This document shows, piece by piece, positions 1 through 6,447 of a stretch of 8,109 nucleotides of DNA. Position 1 is the first letter of the stretch. Each line of letters opens with the position of its first letter. Source of the stretch: UBA6186 sp050012295 (lineage in GTDB: Bacteria > Pseudomonadota > Gammaproteobacteria > UBA6186 > Azoamicaceae). The position numbers and the translations under genes are program-made. The notes under the pieces are model-generated. The model was not told where the DNA came from, ran no database searches, and saw only the letters and a list, made by a program, of their open reading frames with translations. The DNA lies in assembly GCA_050012295.1 (NCBI GenBank), contig JBEKHL010000063.1, forward strand, positions 1-8,109. Direction: 5' to 3'.

Positions 1-90
1 AAAATGCAACTAATTTTTAAAGATATAGTTTTATAAAATTGTCGGTATTTATGGGGCTAAATAGGCTGTAGGATTTATACTATAGTTGTA

Positions 91-1497
91 GTGTATAAAA
101 ACGGCTTGGAGATTGGGTTATATATACCAATAAATTCATTGCCTGCAAAAATGGTTAACTTAATCCGTAAGCTTGCTGCATTCCAAAATCCAGAATTTTA
201 TAAAGCACAAGCTATGAGGTTGTCAACATATAATAAACCTAGGGTGATCCAGTGTGCAGACATCTTACCTGATTATCCAGATTATATTAGGTTACCAAGA
301 GGTTGTGAAACTGCTCTATCAGAATTGCTGTTAGCATATAATATAAAAAATGATTTTCAAGATCATAGCGAAACAGGCACCAAGATCAATATCACTTTTT
401 CAGGAAAATTATATAATACCCAATTAGAAGCAGCAAATAGTATTCTTAAACATAATATAGGGGTATTATCTGCTGAAACTGGTTTTGGAAAAACAATACT
501 TGCTGCCTATATTATTGCAGCTAGAAAGACCAATACTCTGATCCTCGTACATAGAGAACAATTATTAGAACAATGGAAAGAAAGATTAATAAATTGTTTA
601 GATCTGCATAAAGATCAAATTGGCACAGTAAAGGGAGGTAAATTCAAACTTACTAATCATATTGATATAGCAATGATGCAAAGTTTAGTTAAACAAGGTG
701 ATGTTTCTGAATATGTTACACAATACGGTCAAGTTATTATTGATGAATGCCACCATATATCAGCATTTAGTTTCGAGACAGTGCTTAAAAGTGTTAAAGC
801 TAAATATGTATTAGGTTTAACTGCAACACCATTTCGCAAAGATGGACATCATCCTATTATATTTATGCAATGTGGCCCAATTAGATTTCAAGCAAAAAAA
901 CGTTTAGAGTTTGATGCTATAAAATTAGTAGTAAATAGTAAAACAACATCATTTAAACCTTTAGAGTATAAAGGAAATTTTTCCAATCTTTATCAACAAT
1001 TAATTGAAGATCACGACAGAAACCAAATGATCTTACAAGATGTGATCAACGTACATTCAAATGGACATAATCCATTATTGCTTACAGAACGTGTACAACA
1101 TTTGCAATGGTTTCAAGAAAAATTAAATACTTTAGGAATTGCTAATGTGTATATATTGCATGGCGGTATGCGAAAAAAAGAGCGAGAAACAGTTTTAAAA
1201 TCTTTACAAGAATGTGCTAATAATAGAATGCTATTAGCAACCGGACGTTATATAGGAGAAGGGTTTGATGATCAAAAATTAGATAGTTTATTTTTAGCAT
1301 TACCAATATCATGGCATGGAACTTTGCAACAATATGTAGGGCGATTACATCGGTTGCATGCAGATAAAAAAACTATAAGTATATATGATTATGTAGATGT
1401 AAATTCGCCGATGTTAGAAAAAATGTACCAAAAACGTGTTAAGAAGTATAAACTAATGGGATATACTATTTTTTCCAAAAATGGGGAAGATCAATGA
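91..1497 (+). CDS. SF2 DEAD/DEAH-type helicase, TOTE conflict-system-like, lacking the primase half
   Basis: This is an ATP-dependent superfamily II nucleic-acid helicase or translocase of 468 aa. Visible motifs are a Q-like segment YNTQLEA (108-114), Walker A AETGFGKT (128-135), Walker B DECHH (218-222), TATP (244-247), motif V ATGRYIGEGFD (383-393) and motif VI QQYVGRLHR (413-421), so both RecA-like domains look complete. The N-terminal segment AAFQNPEFYKAQAMR (29-43) and the end IYDYVD..MLEKM are, from memory, typical of helicases fused behind an archaeo-eukaryotic primase in TOTE conflict systems. No primase is present here. The frame is open back to a TAA at 58-60, and codons 61-90 seem to continue the family-like sequence. 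The GTG at 91 has no Shine-Dalgarno sequence, so it may only be the first start left after truncation; the next Met is at 151. The 3' end overlaps the Nudix gene by ATGA. The helicase assignment is secure; the TOTE link is probable and the true start uncertain. Confidence 0.85.
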   Translation: MYKNGLEIGLYIPINSLPAKMVNLIRKLAAFQNPEFYKAQAMRLSTYNKPRVIQCADILPDYPDYIRLPRGCETALSELLLAYNIKNDFQDHSETGTKINITFSGKLYNTQLEAANSILKHNIGVLSAETGFGKTILAAYIIAARKTNTLILVHREQLLEQWKERLINCLDLHKDQIGTVKGGKFKLTNHIDIAMMQSLVKQGDVSEYVTQYGQVIIDECHHISAFSFETVLKSVKAKYVLGLTATPFRKDGHHPIIFMQCGPIRFQAKKRLEFDAIKLVVNSKTTSFKPLEYKGNFSNLYQQLIEDHDRNQMILQDVINVHSNGHNPLLLTERVQHLQWFQEKLNTLGIANVYILHGGMRKKERETVLKSLQECANNRMLLATGRYIGEGFDDQKLDSLFLALPISWHGTLQQYVGRLHRLHADKKTISIYDYVDVNSPMLEKMYQKRVKKYKLMGYTIFSKNGEDQ

Positions 1498-1952
1498 GTT
1501 CTATAAAAGTAGTTGATTTAAATTCAACAAATATAACTAATTTTCAAAAAAGTTTTGTTGGATGTTTGGTGATAACTAATGATAATAAAATATTATTACA
1601 AAAACGTGGAGATAACTGGGACCGTTTCCCAGGTTATATTACTACTTTTGGTGGACAAATTGAATTAGAAGAAACACCTAGCCAAACTTTAGTGCGAGAA
1701 TTAAAAGAAGAGCTTGGAGCTACAGTAATACCTGCAGAAGCTATTTATTTAGGTGCTATTACAGAAAGTTACACTAATTACAGTGAATTAATTTATACTT
1801 ATCTTTGGCATGATAAAGCAAATACTATAACTGGTTGTTATGAAGGTGAGACAAAATTATTTAACAATTATTCGGAGATCATTAATAATCCAAAAACTAT
1901 GGATGATGTCCTTTGGGTAGTTAATGAGTGTTTAGTTAAAGGGTTATTATAA
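1494..1952 (+). CDS. Nudix hydrolase
   Basis: This 152-aa protein carries a perfect Nudix box, G-x5-E-x7-REL-K-EE-L-G-A, at residues 54-76 (G54, E60, R68, E69, E72, E73). The family hydrolyses nucleoside diphosphates linked to another group, such as oxidised dNTPs, NDP-sugars, dinucleotides or RNA caps, with Mg2+ bound by the box glutamates. The stretch WDRFPGYITTFGG just before the box is a common lead-in. Nothing seen fixes the substrate. The ATG overlaps the helicase stop (ATGA), and a good ribosome binding site, GGGGA at 1483-1487, lies 6 nt upstream inside the helicase gene. The two genes are therefore probably translationally coupled. The length is normal for a single-domain Nudix protein. 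Confidence 0.92.
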   Translation: MSSIKVVDLNSTNITNFQKSFVGCLVITNDNKILLQKRGDNWDRFPGYITTFGGQIELEETPSQTLVRELKEELGATVIPAEAIYLGAITESYTNYSELIYTYLWHDKANTITGCYEGETKLFNNYSEIINNPKTMDDVLWVVNECLVKGLL

Positions 1953-1993
1953 AATTAATCGATCAAACAAAACTAATGGATTTTTAATGTATT

Positions 1994-2503
1994 ATGAATG
2001 TAGAAATTATTAAAGCAACTATTGAACAAAAACCAATTTTAGCTAACTTATTAGAGATTTACACTTACGAACTTTGTAGAACAACTTTAAAGCCTTTTGA
2101 TATTGGAGATAATGGTTTTTATGGATATAAATATTTACCTCTGTATTGGAATGATTCAAATCGATTTCCTTATTTAATTTATATTGACAAAAAAATAGCA
2201 GGGTTCGTATTAATCTGGAAAGGATCTCCAATAGCAACTGATAGTCAAGATGTATGGGATATAGCAGAATTTTGGATCATGCATAAATATCAACGGCAAA
2301 GGTTTGGAACTAAAGTTGCTCATAAAACATGGGGGCAATTTAAAGGGAATTGGCAAGTTAGAGTATTAGTAGATAATCAACCAGCTAATCTATTTTGGCT
2401 ACAAGCAATAGATTTATTTACTAATGGTAGCTTTAAAACTACCACTATGACCATTGAGAAAAATTTATGGATAATTTATAAATTTGAAAGTATAAAACGA
2501 TGA
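1994..2503 (+). CDS. GNAT-family N-acetyltransferase
   Basis: This 169-aa protein resembles predicted GNAT acetyltransferases, which move an acetyl group from acetyl-CoA to an amine. The core is visible as an IAGFVLI strand (68-74), then AEFWIMHKYQRQRFGTKVAH (91-110), which aligns with the acetyl-CoA pyrophosphate-binding motif A, and a later N-x-P-A-x-x-FW segment (128-135) typical of motif B. The first glycine expected in the Q/R-x-x-G-x-G/A loop is Arg103 here, so acetyl-CoA binding may be altered. The substrate is unknown. It follows the Nudix gene after 41 nt on the same strand. The ATG at 1994 has only a weak ribosome binding site. Its TGA is overlapped by an ATG (2500-2502) that opens an 18-codon reading frame. 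Confidence 0.82.
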   Translation: MNVEIIKATIEQKPILANLLEIYTYELCRTTLKPFDIGDNGFYGYKYLPLYWNDSNRFPYLIYIDKKIAGFVLIWKGSPIATDSQDVWDIAEFWIMHKYQRQRFGTKVAHKTWGQFKGNWQVRVLVDNQPANLFWLQAIDLFTNGSFKTTTMTIEKNLWIIYKFESIKR

Positions 2504-2569
2504 CACAGCTAGAAAACTTAAATTCAACAACCTATATAGTGCAGCTCACCTGTTAATTTGGATAAAAAC

Positions 2570-2884
2570 ATGGAAAAATTATTATTTTGTGTAGAAAAAG
2601 AAATGTTTTTTGTTGAAGATAGAGGTCTAGCATTACTTGGACTTATTAACTCTGATTTTGATCATTTATCTATTCCAGAAATCAAGGAGTTGGTTTTAGT
2701 AAGTAAAAAAGTTACCTTAAAAAGGCCAAGCTTGAAGGATATCGTGTTAGATTCTATAGACGTTGATGGAATGGATAGAAGTTGTTTTTCACCAAGTAAA
2801 AAAATTATTTCTATTTTAACAAAAAAAGGAAGTTTATTTGAAGAAGATGTTGTTAAAGGTAGTCAAGTTTATCTTGAGCTATAA
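2570..2884 (+). CDS. Small hypothetical protein, possible beta-barrel domain
   Basis: I do not recognise this 104-aa protein. It has no signal peptide or membrane segment and alternates short hydrophobic strands with charged turns. The start FFVEDRGLALLGLI, a central VTLKRPSLKDIVLDSIDV and the end EDVVKGSQVYLEL faintly recall the beta-barrel domain 2 of EF-Tu-like translation GTPases (FxVxxxGxVxxG, later a strand ending the barrel), but this is only an impression. I chose the ATG at 2570 because GGA (2560-2562) sits 7 nt upstream; an in-frame TTG at 2558 would add four residues but has no ribosome binding site. It lies 66 nt after the GNAT gene and 54 nt before the first nucleotidyltransferase, with a hairpin between. 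Confidence 0.6.
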   Translation: MEKLLFCVEKEMFFVEDRGLALLGLINSDFDHLSIPEIKELVLVSKKVTLKRPSLKDIVLDSIDVDGMDRSCFSPSKKIISILTKKGSLFEEDVVKGSQVYLEL

Positions 2885-2889
2885 TTTTT

Positions 2890-2924
2890 TGTTAAGTTAA
2901 ATAAATTTTTATTTTAGCTTAACA
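2890..2924. repeat. Inverted repeat, 12-bp stem
   Basis: Positions 2890-2901 pair with 2913-2924 (outer part TGTTAAG/CTTAACA) with one possible G.U pair and an 11-nt AT-rich loop. It fills most of the gap between two + strand genes. No T-run follows it on either strand, so it is not a canonical intrinsic terminator. It could be a weak terminator, an RNA processing or stability element, or a protein-binding site. Confidence 0.45.
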
Positions 2925-2938
2925 CATGGTTAATTAAA

Positions 2939-3973
2939 ATGGTAATACCGCAATTAGATTGCTTGAATGCAATGAACTTAATAGTACAAATGAGCTGTGG
3001 TTCGCACTTATATGGTACTGCAACCAAAAATTCTGATCTAGATATTAAAGGAATATATATCCCACATGCACAAGAAATCTTATTACAAAAAGTTAAACCA
3101 GTTATTTCTGTATCACGACATAAATCGCATGGAGAAAAAAACAATCCCAAAGATATAGACTACGAATTTTTTAGTGTGGCAAGGTTTTTATCTCTAATTG
3201 CAGAAGGACAAAGTGTAGCGTTAGAAATGTTATTTGCTCCGAAACAAGCATTAATTTCTGAACCACAACTACTATGGCAAGAAATAAAGTCTGTATCCTA
3301 TAAATTATTTAACAAAAAAACTGCTTCTTTTGTACGTTATTGCAAACAACAAGCAAACAAATATGGTATAAAAGGTTTGCGAATTACCGCAGCGAGAATA
3401 GCCTTGGAATATCTGATTAAAGCTGAAGATCAATATGGTTCCACAGTTAAATTAGCAGTCGCCGCAAATGGTTTAGACAAATTAGTTATGCAAAATGAAT
3501 TTCTTACTTTAGGCGAATATATTAATTCTAATGGTGTAAATGAAAAATATTTTGAAATATGTGGTAAAAGAATGTTATTTAATGCTTCTATTAAGTCTGC
3601 ACGCCTTGTAGCACAAAAACTTGTAGAGCAATATGGGCAACGAGCTTTAGCTGCTGAAAATAATCAAGGAGTAGATTGGAAAGCCTTATCACATGCAATA
3701 CGTGTCGGTAGAGAAGCTATAGAATTTTTAACAACTCAAAATTTAACATTTCCTCGCCCAGAAGCTAAACACCTAAATAATATAAAATCAGGTGTATTAC
3801 CTTTCCAGCAAATAAGTGAAGAAATAGAACAAATATTGATTGAAGTAGATCACGCAACACTACATTCTAAATTACCGACATCTTTTGATCAGACAATAAT
3901 CGAACAATTTATTGAACAGATATATAAACAACAGATCTTTAATTATGAGGCTATAAATGCACATAAAACCTGA
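2939..3973 (+). CDS. RlaP/YcgL-type nucleotidyltransferase, first copy
   Basis: This 344-aa protein belongs to the DNA polymerase beta-like nucleotidyltransferases. The catalytic signature is GSHLYGTATKNSDLDIKG: G21-S22, then D33-x-D35, which would bind two metal ions and the NTP. KDIDYEFFSVARFL followed by an LEMLF segment (about 71-99) is the usual next element of the RlaP/YcgL family (Pfam RlaP, COG3541) and holds the likely third carboxylate (D74 or E76). RlaP proteins were predicted from gene neighbourhoods to act in RNA repair, perhaps by restoring nucleotides to damaged RNA ends. No RNA ligase, kinase or methyltransferase is seen here. The remaining 240 residues look helical. The ATG at 2939 has a poor ribosome binding site. 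The TGA overlaps the next nucleotidyltransferase gene by 17 nt. Confidence 0.85.
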   Translation: MVIPQLDCLNAMNLIVQMSCGSHLYGTATKNSDLDIKGIYIPHAQEILLQKVKPVISVSRHKSHGEKNNPKDIDYEFFSVARFLSLIAEGQSVALEMLFAPKQALISEPQLLWQEIKSVSYKLFNKKTASFVRYCKQQANKYGIKGLRITAARIALEYLIKAEDQYGSTVKLAVAANGLDKLVMQNEFLTLGEYINSNGVNEKYFEICGKRMLFNASIKSARLVAQKLVEQYGQRALAAENNQGVDWKALSHAIRVGREAIEFLTTQNLTFPRPEAKHLNNIKSGVLPFQQISEEIEQILIEVDHATLHSKLPTSFDQTIIEQFIEQIYKQQIFNYEAINAHKT

Positions 3974-4769
3974 AATTCAAAGCAAACCTAAAGACTACAT
4001 ATTAAAGAAACTAATAGATTTTGAGAAAGAAAATAAAATAAAAATTATTCTTGCTATAGAATCAGGTAGCAGAGCTTGGGGATTTCCTTCTGTTGATAGT
4101 GATTATGACATAAGATTTATTTATATGCGTTCTATTAAAGACTATCTTTCTATAGATGAGCCTACAGATCATTTGGTAACAGATATATTGTTTGATCAAA
4201 CTCTTGAGGCCAAGTTTGATTTACAAGGATGGGATGTACGAAAAGCATTAAGACTGGCTATAAAATCTAACCCAGTTTTAGTTGAATGGTTAGTCTCACC
4301 AATAAATTATATACAAAATGATTATGCAATCTCTTTAAGATATTTTGCTCAAGAAAACGCACATTTGCCAGCGTTTTTTTATCATTATGATCGCTTAGCT
4401 AGAAGTTCTTGGGAACAAATACAACAAGACACTAATGCAGTTAAATTAAAACTATATTGTTATGCTTTGCGACCAGTGATTGCTATATTATGGATGCTGC
4501 GTTACCATAAAACTCCACCTATGGATTTATATAGTTTATGTTTGGGCGTGTTACAAGATGAAATGGTTGCTAAAGAAATTAACAATTTAATTCAGTTAAA
4601 AGCAACAGCTCAAGAAGGTGATGTAATTCCTAGGAATTATGTTTTAGATTCTTTTATTGCTTCCACTTTAGAAAACAAGATAGAACATTATAGTATACTG
4701 TCTGAAGCCATTATGGCAGCTACAATAAAAGCAAATAATATATTTTATAAATTAATTAAAGCGGAATAA
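3957..4769 (+). CDS. RlaP/YcgL-type nucleotidyltransferase, second copy
   Basis: This 270-aa protein is from the same superfamily as its upstream neighbour but a clearly different branch. The catalytic motif is ESGSRAWGFPSVDSDYDIRF: G37-S38 and D49-x-D51. A third acidic residue is probably in the FDLQGWDVRKAL segment (D88 or D93), followed by SNPVLVEWLVSP (104-115). This order is typical of bacterial COG3541 (YcgL-like) nucleotidyltransferases, whose substrate is unknown; RlaP members are predicted to act on RNA. The start has a fair ribosome binding site, TGAGG at 3946-3950, 6 nt upstream and inside the previous gene. With the 17-nt overlap this suggests translational coupling and possibly a joint complex or sequential reaction. 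The length is normal for the branch. Confidence 0.87.
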   Translation: MHIKPEIQSKPKDYILKKLIDFEKENKIKIILAIESGSRAWGFPSVDSDYDIRFIYMRSIKDYLSIDEPTDHLVTDILFDQTLEAKFDLQGWDVRKALRLAIKSNPVLVEWLVSPINYIQNDYAISLRYFAQENAHLPAFFYHYDRLARSSWEQIQQDTNAVKLKLYCYALRPVIAILWMLRYHKTPPMDLYSLCLGVLQDEMVAKEINNLIQLKATAQEGDVIPRNYVLDSFIASTLENKIEHYSILSEAIMAATIKANNIFYKLIKAE

Positions 4770-4781
4770 GTAATTATTTAT

Positions 4782-5126
4782 ATGCATGCAAATACAAAAA
4801 ATAAAGAAATTATTGATTTACAAACTGCATTACAAGCAGTATATCGACAGTTTGATTGTTATAAAAAACCATCAGCAAACTTAACTTGTTTGGATTATGG
4901 TCCAACGCAAGAAGAATTGGAGGTATTTACTAAATTTAAATTGTACGAACTACCCCCCTGTGCATTAAGTGGATCAGTTTTTATTAGCATAAGTGGATCA
5001 CTTTTGCTGAGCGTTGAGGAATATACCCCTCTTAAAAGTTGGCTTATTGGATTTATGGGGTACATTGTGGACAAAGAATATCAAATAAAGGTAATGATTA
5101 CTGCTAGACCAATGTGGATGTTCTGA
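4782..5126 (+). CDS. Hypothetical protein with a disordered or recombined 3' end
   Basis: I cannot name this 114-aa protein. The first 60 residues look like a real soluble domain, with an amphipathic helix (IIDLQTALQAVYRQF) and then a Y-x-K-P...TC...T-x-E-E-L pattern. These recall small uncharacterised proteins with a Y-x-x-P...C-x-x-C start, but one cysteine pair is missing. After PPCALSG the sequence changes character: it contains a near-duplicated DNA segment (4962-5000) and ends in an unconvincing tail, MITARPMWMF. A C6 run at 4952-4957 just before this change could mark a frameshift. It starts 12 nt after the second nucleotidyltransferase, lacks a clear ribosome binding site, and stops 13 nt before the tmRNA 3' end. 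It may be a gene broken at an integration boundary. Confidence 0.5.
   Translation: MHANTKNKEIIDLQTALQAVYRQFDCYKKPSANLTCLDYGPTQEELEVFTKFKLYELPPCALSGSVFISISGSLLLSVEEYTPLKSWLIGFMGYIVDKEYQIKVMITARPMWMF
4962..5000 (+). repeat. Short near-tandem direct repeat
   Basis: GCATTAAGTGGATCA at 4962-4976 recurs as GCATAAGTGGATCA at 4987-5000, each followed by a T-run. The 25-nt period and the one-base length difference point to a local duplication with a later indel. It lies in the suspicious second half of the ORF at 4782-5126, about 140 nt from the tmRNA 3' end. Confidence 0.6.
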
Positions 5127-5139
5127 AACTCTAATTTAA

Positions 5140-5495
5140 TGGAGGCGGCGGGAGTTGAACCCGCGTCCGCCAGCGCTATTTTCTAAAGAATCTACGTGTG
5201 TAGCCTGTTTATTGTTTTAACTATTAACTTACCCAAAAGGCAGGGAAGTTAATAGCTGTCCCGTGAAATTTAGCCTACCAAAACCGGGCGATTGGTAAGC
5301 GATCTTGTGATTGCGACCCCTAGTAGAAAGAGCACAAGCAACTCTCTCAGTAGAGGGCATTAGGAGACTAAGCTGCTAATGCGTATTGATTTTGTTCGGC
5401 ATCTATATGCCTGCCACGAAATTTTTACGAGTTACGTTGCCTGCTCGACACGCACGTTAGATTTTGCAACCAACGTCGAAGCCAAATACGCCCCC
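5140..5495 (-). ncRNA. ssrA: tmRNA (transfer-messenger RNA)
   Basis: This is tmRNA, which with SmpB frees ribosomes stalled on broken mRNAs and tags the product for proteolysis. The 5' GGGGGCG pairs with 3' CGCCUCC to make the 7-bp acceptor stem (one G.U). Just inside the 3' half is a T arm with a GCGGG/CCCGC stem and UUCAACU loop. The 5' part contains the family's GGCUUCGACG. The reading frame at 5368-5400 encodes the tag AEQNQYALAA with a UAG stop. The length, about 356 nt, is normal. The discriminator A is at 5140 and is followed by TTAA, so CCA is not encoded and would have to be added by the CCA-adding enzyme. It lies 44 nt downstream of smpB on the same strand. No terminator hairpin follows the 3' end. 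Confidence 0.97.
5368..5400 (-). other. tmRNA tag reading frame (AEQNQYALAA + stop)
   Basis: Ten codons from GCC to GCT, then TAG, encode AEQNQYALAA. The resume codon was set by aligning the UAGAU before it to the UAGUC before the E. coli resume codon, and by the fixed end YALAA, which ClpXP and related proteases recognise. The tag length equals that of E. coli. The exact resume codon is an inference. Confidence 0.85.
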
Positions 5496-5502
5496 ATTTG
5501 TT

Positions 5503-5508
5503 ATTATA
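5503..5508 (-). promoter_or_regulatory. Probable -10 box of ssrA
   Basis: A perfect TATAAT on the - strand ends 7 nt before the first G of tmRNA, the right place for a sigma-70 -10 element. No good -35 box is seen at 16-18 bp. It suggests that ssrA has its own promoter between smpB and tmRNA. Confidence 0.6.
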
Positions 5509-5539
5509 AATATATTTTTTAAGTTTGGATAGATCTTTT

Positions 5540-6019
5540 TTAATAATGTTTTTTTAATATTCGTTGCTTTTCTATTTTCCAAGTCTTTTCTTTATCGCTA
5601 GCTCTTTTATCGTATAATTTTTTACCTTTAGCTAGGGCAATGTGTAATTTTATTTTGTTTTTACTCCAATACATTGAGGTTGGAATAAGTGTATATCCTT
5701 TTTGTTTGGTAAGCCCAAGTAGATTATTAATTTCTTTGCGGTGTAGTAAAAGTTTACGAGTTTTGCTGGGATTAATGGTTTTATGGGTACACGTAGAAAT
5801 TAATGGGCTTATTAAAGCTCCAAGTAACCAGGCTTCATTATGTTTTATAATTACATAACTATCTGATAATTGTACCTTTCCAGCTCTAGCGCTTTTAATT
5901 TCCCAGCCTTCCAGAACTATACCGGCGTCTAATTGTTTTTCAAAAATATAGTCATGGGAGGCTTTTTTATTAGTTGCTATTGTTTGACTGTAGGGTTGTT
6001 TATTGTTTTTTTTTTTCAT
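5540..6019 (-). CDS. smpB: SsrA-binding protein SmpB
   Basis: SmpB binds the tRNA-like part of tmRNA and guides it into the A site of stalled ribosomes, where its tail sits in the empty mRNA channel. The 159 aa match the family in length and order: IATNKKASHDY (14-24), GWEIKSARAGKVQLSDSYV (38-56), TRKLLLHRKEI (87-97), GYTLIP (108-113), IALAKGKKLYDKRASDKEK (127-145) and a basic tail ending ILKKHY. The N-terminus is lengthened by a lysine/asparagine-rich stretch coded by an A11 run directly after the ATG (6006-6016 on the + strand). The ribosome binding site is poor: AGGTG lies 12 nt away. Its RNA partner ssrA is the next gene downstream; bamE lies 41 nt upstream on the same strand. Confidence 0.97.
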   Translation of the reverse strand: MKKKNNKQPYSQTIATNKKASHDYIFEKQLDAGIVLEGWEIKSARAGKVQLSDSYVIIKHNEAWLLGALISPLISTCTHKTINPSKTRKLLLHRKEINNLLGLTKQKGYTLIPTSMYWSKNKIKLHIALAKGKKLYDKRASDKEKTWKIEKQRILKKHY

Positions 6020-6060
6020 TATTTTTTAAAACACCTAAAACTTAACTTACAACGATTATA

Positions 6061-6447
6061 TCAATTAGTTTTTTTAGCTTTAGGTAAAAATCTTATAACT
6101 AGATCTTTATCATCACTGATATAGTGGTTTAAATTACCTTGTTTATCAAAAAATAAAATTAAATGTTGTTGTTTAGTTATTTTATCTCCATTTGGTCTTA
6201 AACTATAAAAATAATCTAAACGATTAGGGTTAATTGGATCTAAAGTCGCAGTACCTAAAATTTTTTGTACTTCTTGTTTAGATTGCCTAGGCCTTAATTG
6301 ATCTAGTTTATTTGGATCAAGTTCATTACCTTGTTTTATGGATAATTTATATATGCTACATCCAACTTGGCTTAAGAAACTTATAATAATAACTATTATA
6401 GAAAATATATAGCGAGCCTGGACTTGTAATTTATTGTTAGATAACAT
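6061..6447 (-). CDS. bamE: Outer membrane assembly lipoprotein BamE (SmpA/OmlA)
   Basis: BamE is a small lipoprotein of the BAM complex, which folds beta-barrel proteins into the outer membrane. The 128 aa begin with a short basic region, a hydrophobic stretch IFSIIVIIISFL (14-25) and the acceptor cysteine C30. The lipobox QVGC lacks the usual Leu at -3, so processing may be less typical. Then come the family's hallmarks: YKLSIKQGNELDPNKLDQLRP (33-53), QEVQKILGTATLDPINPNRLDYFYSL (58-83) and LILFFDKQGNL (96-106). It is divergent from fur, as in several gammaproteobacteria, and precedes smpB on the same strand. The ATG has AGGA 13 nt upstream, longer than ideal. Confidence 0.93.
   Translation of the reverse strand: MLSNNKLQVQARYIFSIIVIIISFLSQVGCSIYKLSIKQGNELDPNKLDQLRPRQSKQEVQKILGTATLDPINPNRLDYFYSLRPNGDKITKQQHLILFFDKQGNLNHYISDDKDLVIRFLPKAKKTN

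Noticed and set aside
2043..2237. 64-aa ORF on the - strand
   Set aside because: Lies wholly inside the GNAT gene, has no family resemblance, and the GNAT frame is well supported.
2914..3150. 78-aa ORF on the - strand with several cysteines
   Set aside because: It is antisense to the catalytic region of the first nucleotidyltransferase, so its pattern is a shadow of that conserved sequence.
5140..5175. tRNA-like 3' end (T arm and acceptor) suggesting a tRNA gene
   Set aside because: It is the tRNA-like domain of tmRNA; its 5' partner lies 320 nt away at 5489-5495 and a tag frame lies between.
5640..5858. 72-aa ORF on the + strand
   Set aside because: Antisense to conserved SmpB sequence; hydrophobic content follows from the complement of lysine codons.
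5933..6124. 63-aa hydrophobic ORF on the + strand resembling a membrane peptide
   Set aside because: Overlaps the starts and ends of smpB and bamE on the other strand; phenylalanine and leucine runs mirror A-rich lysine codons.
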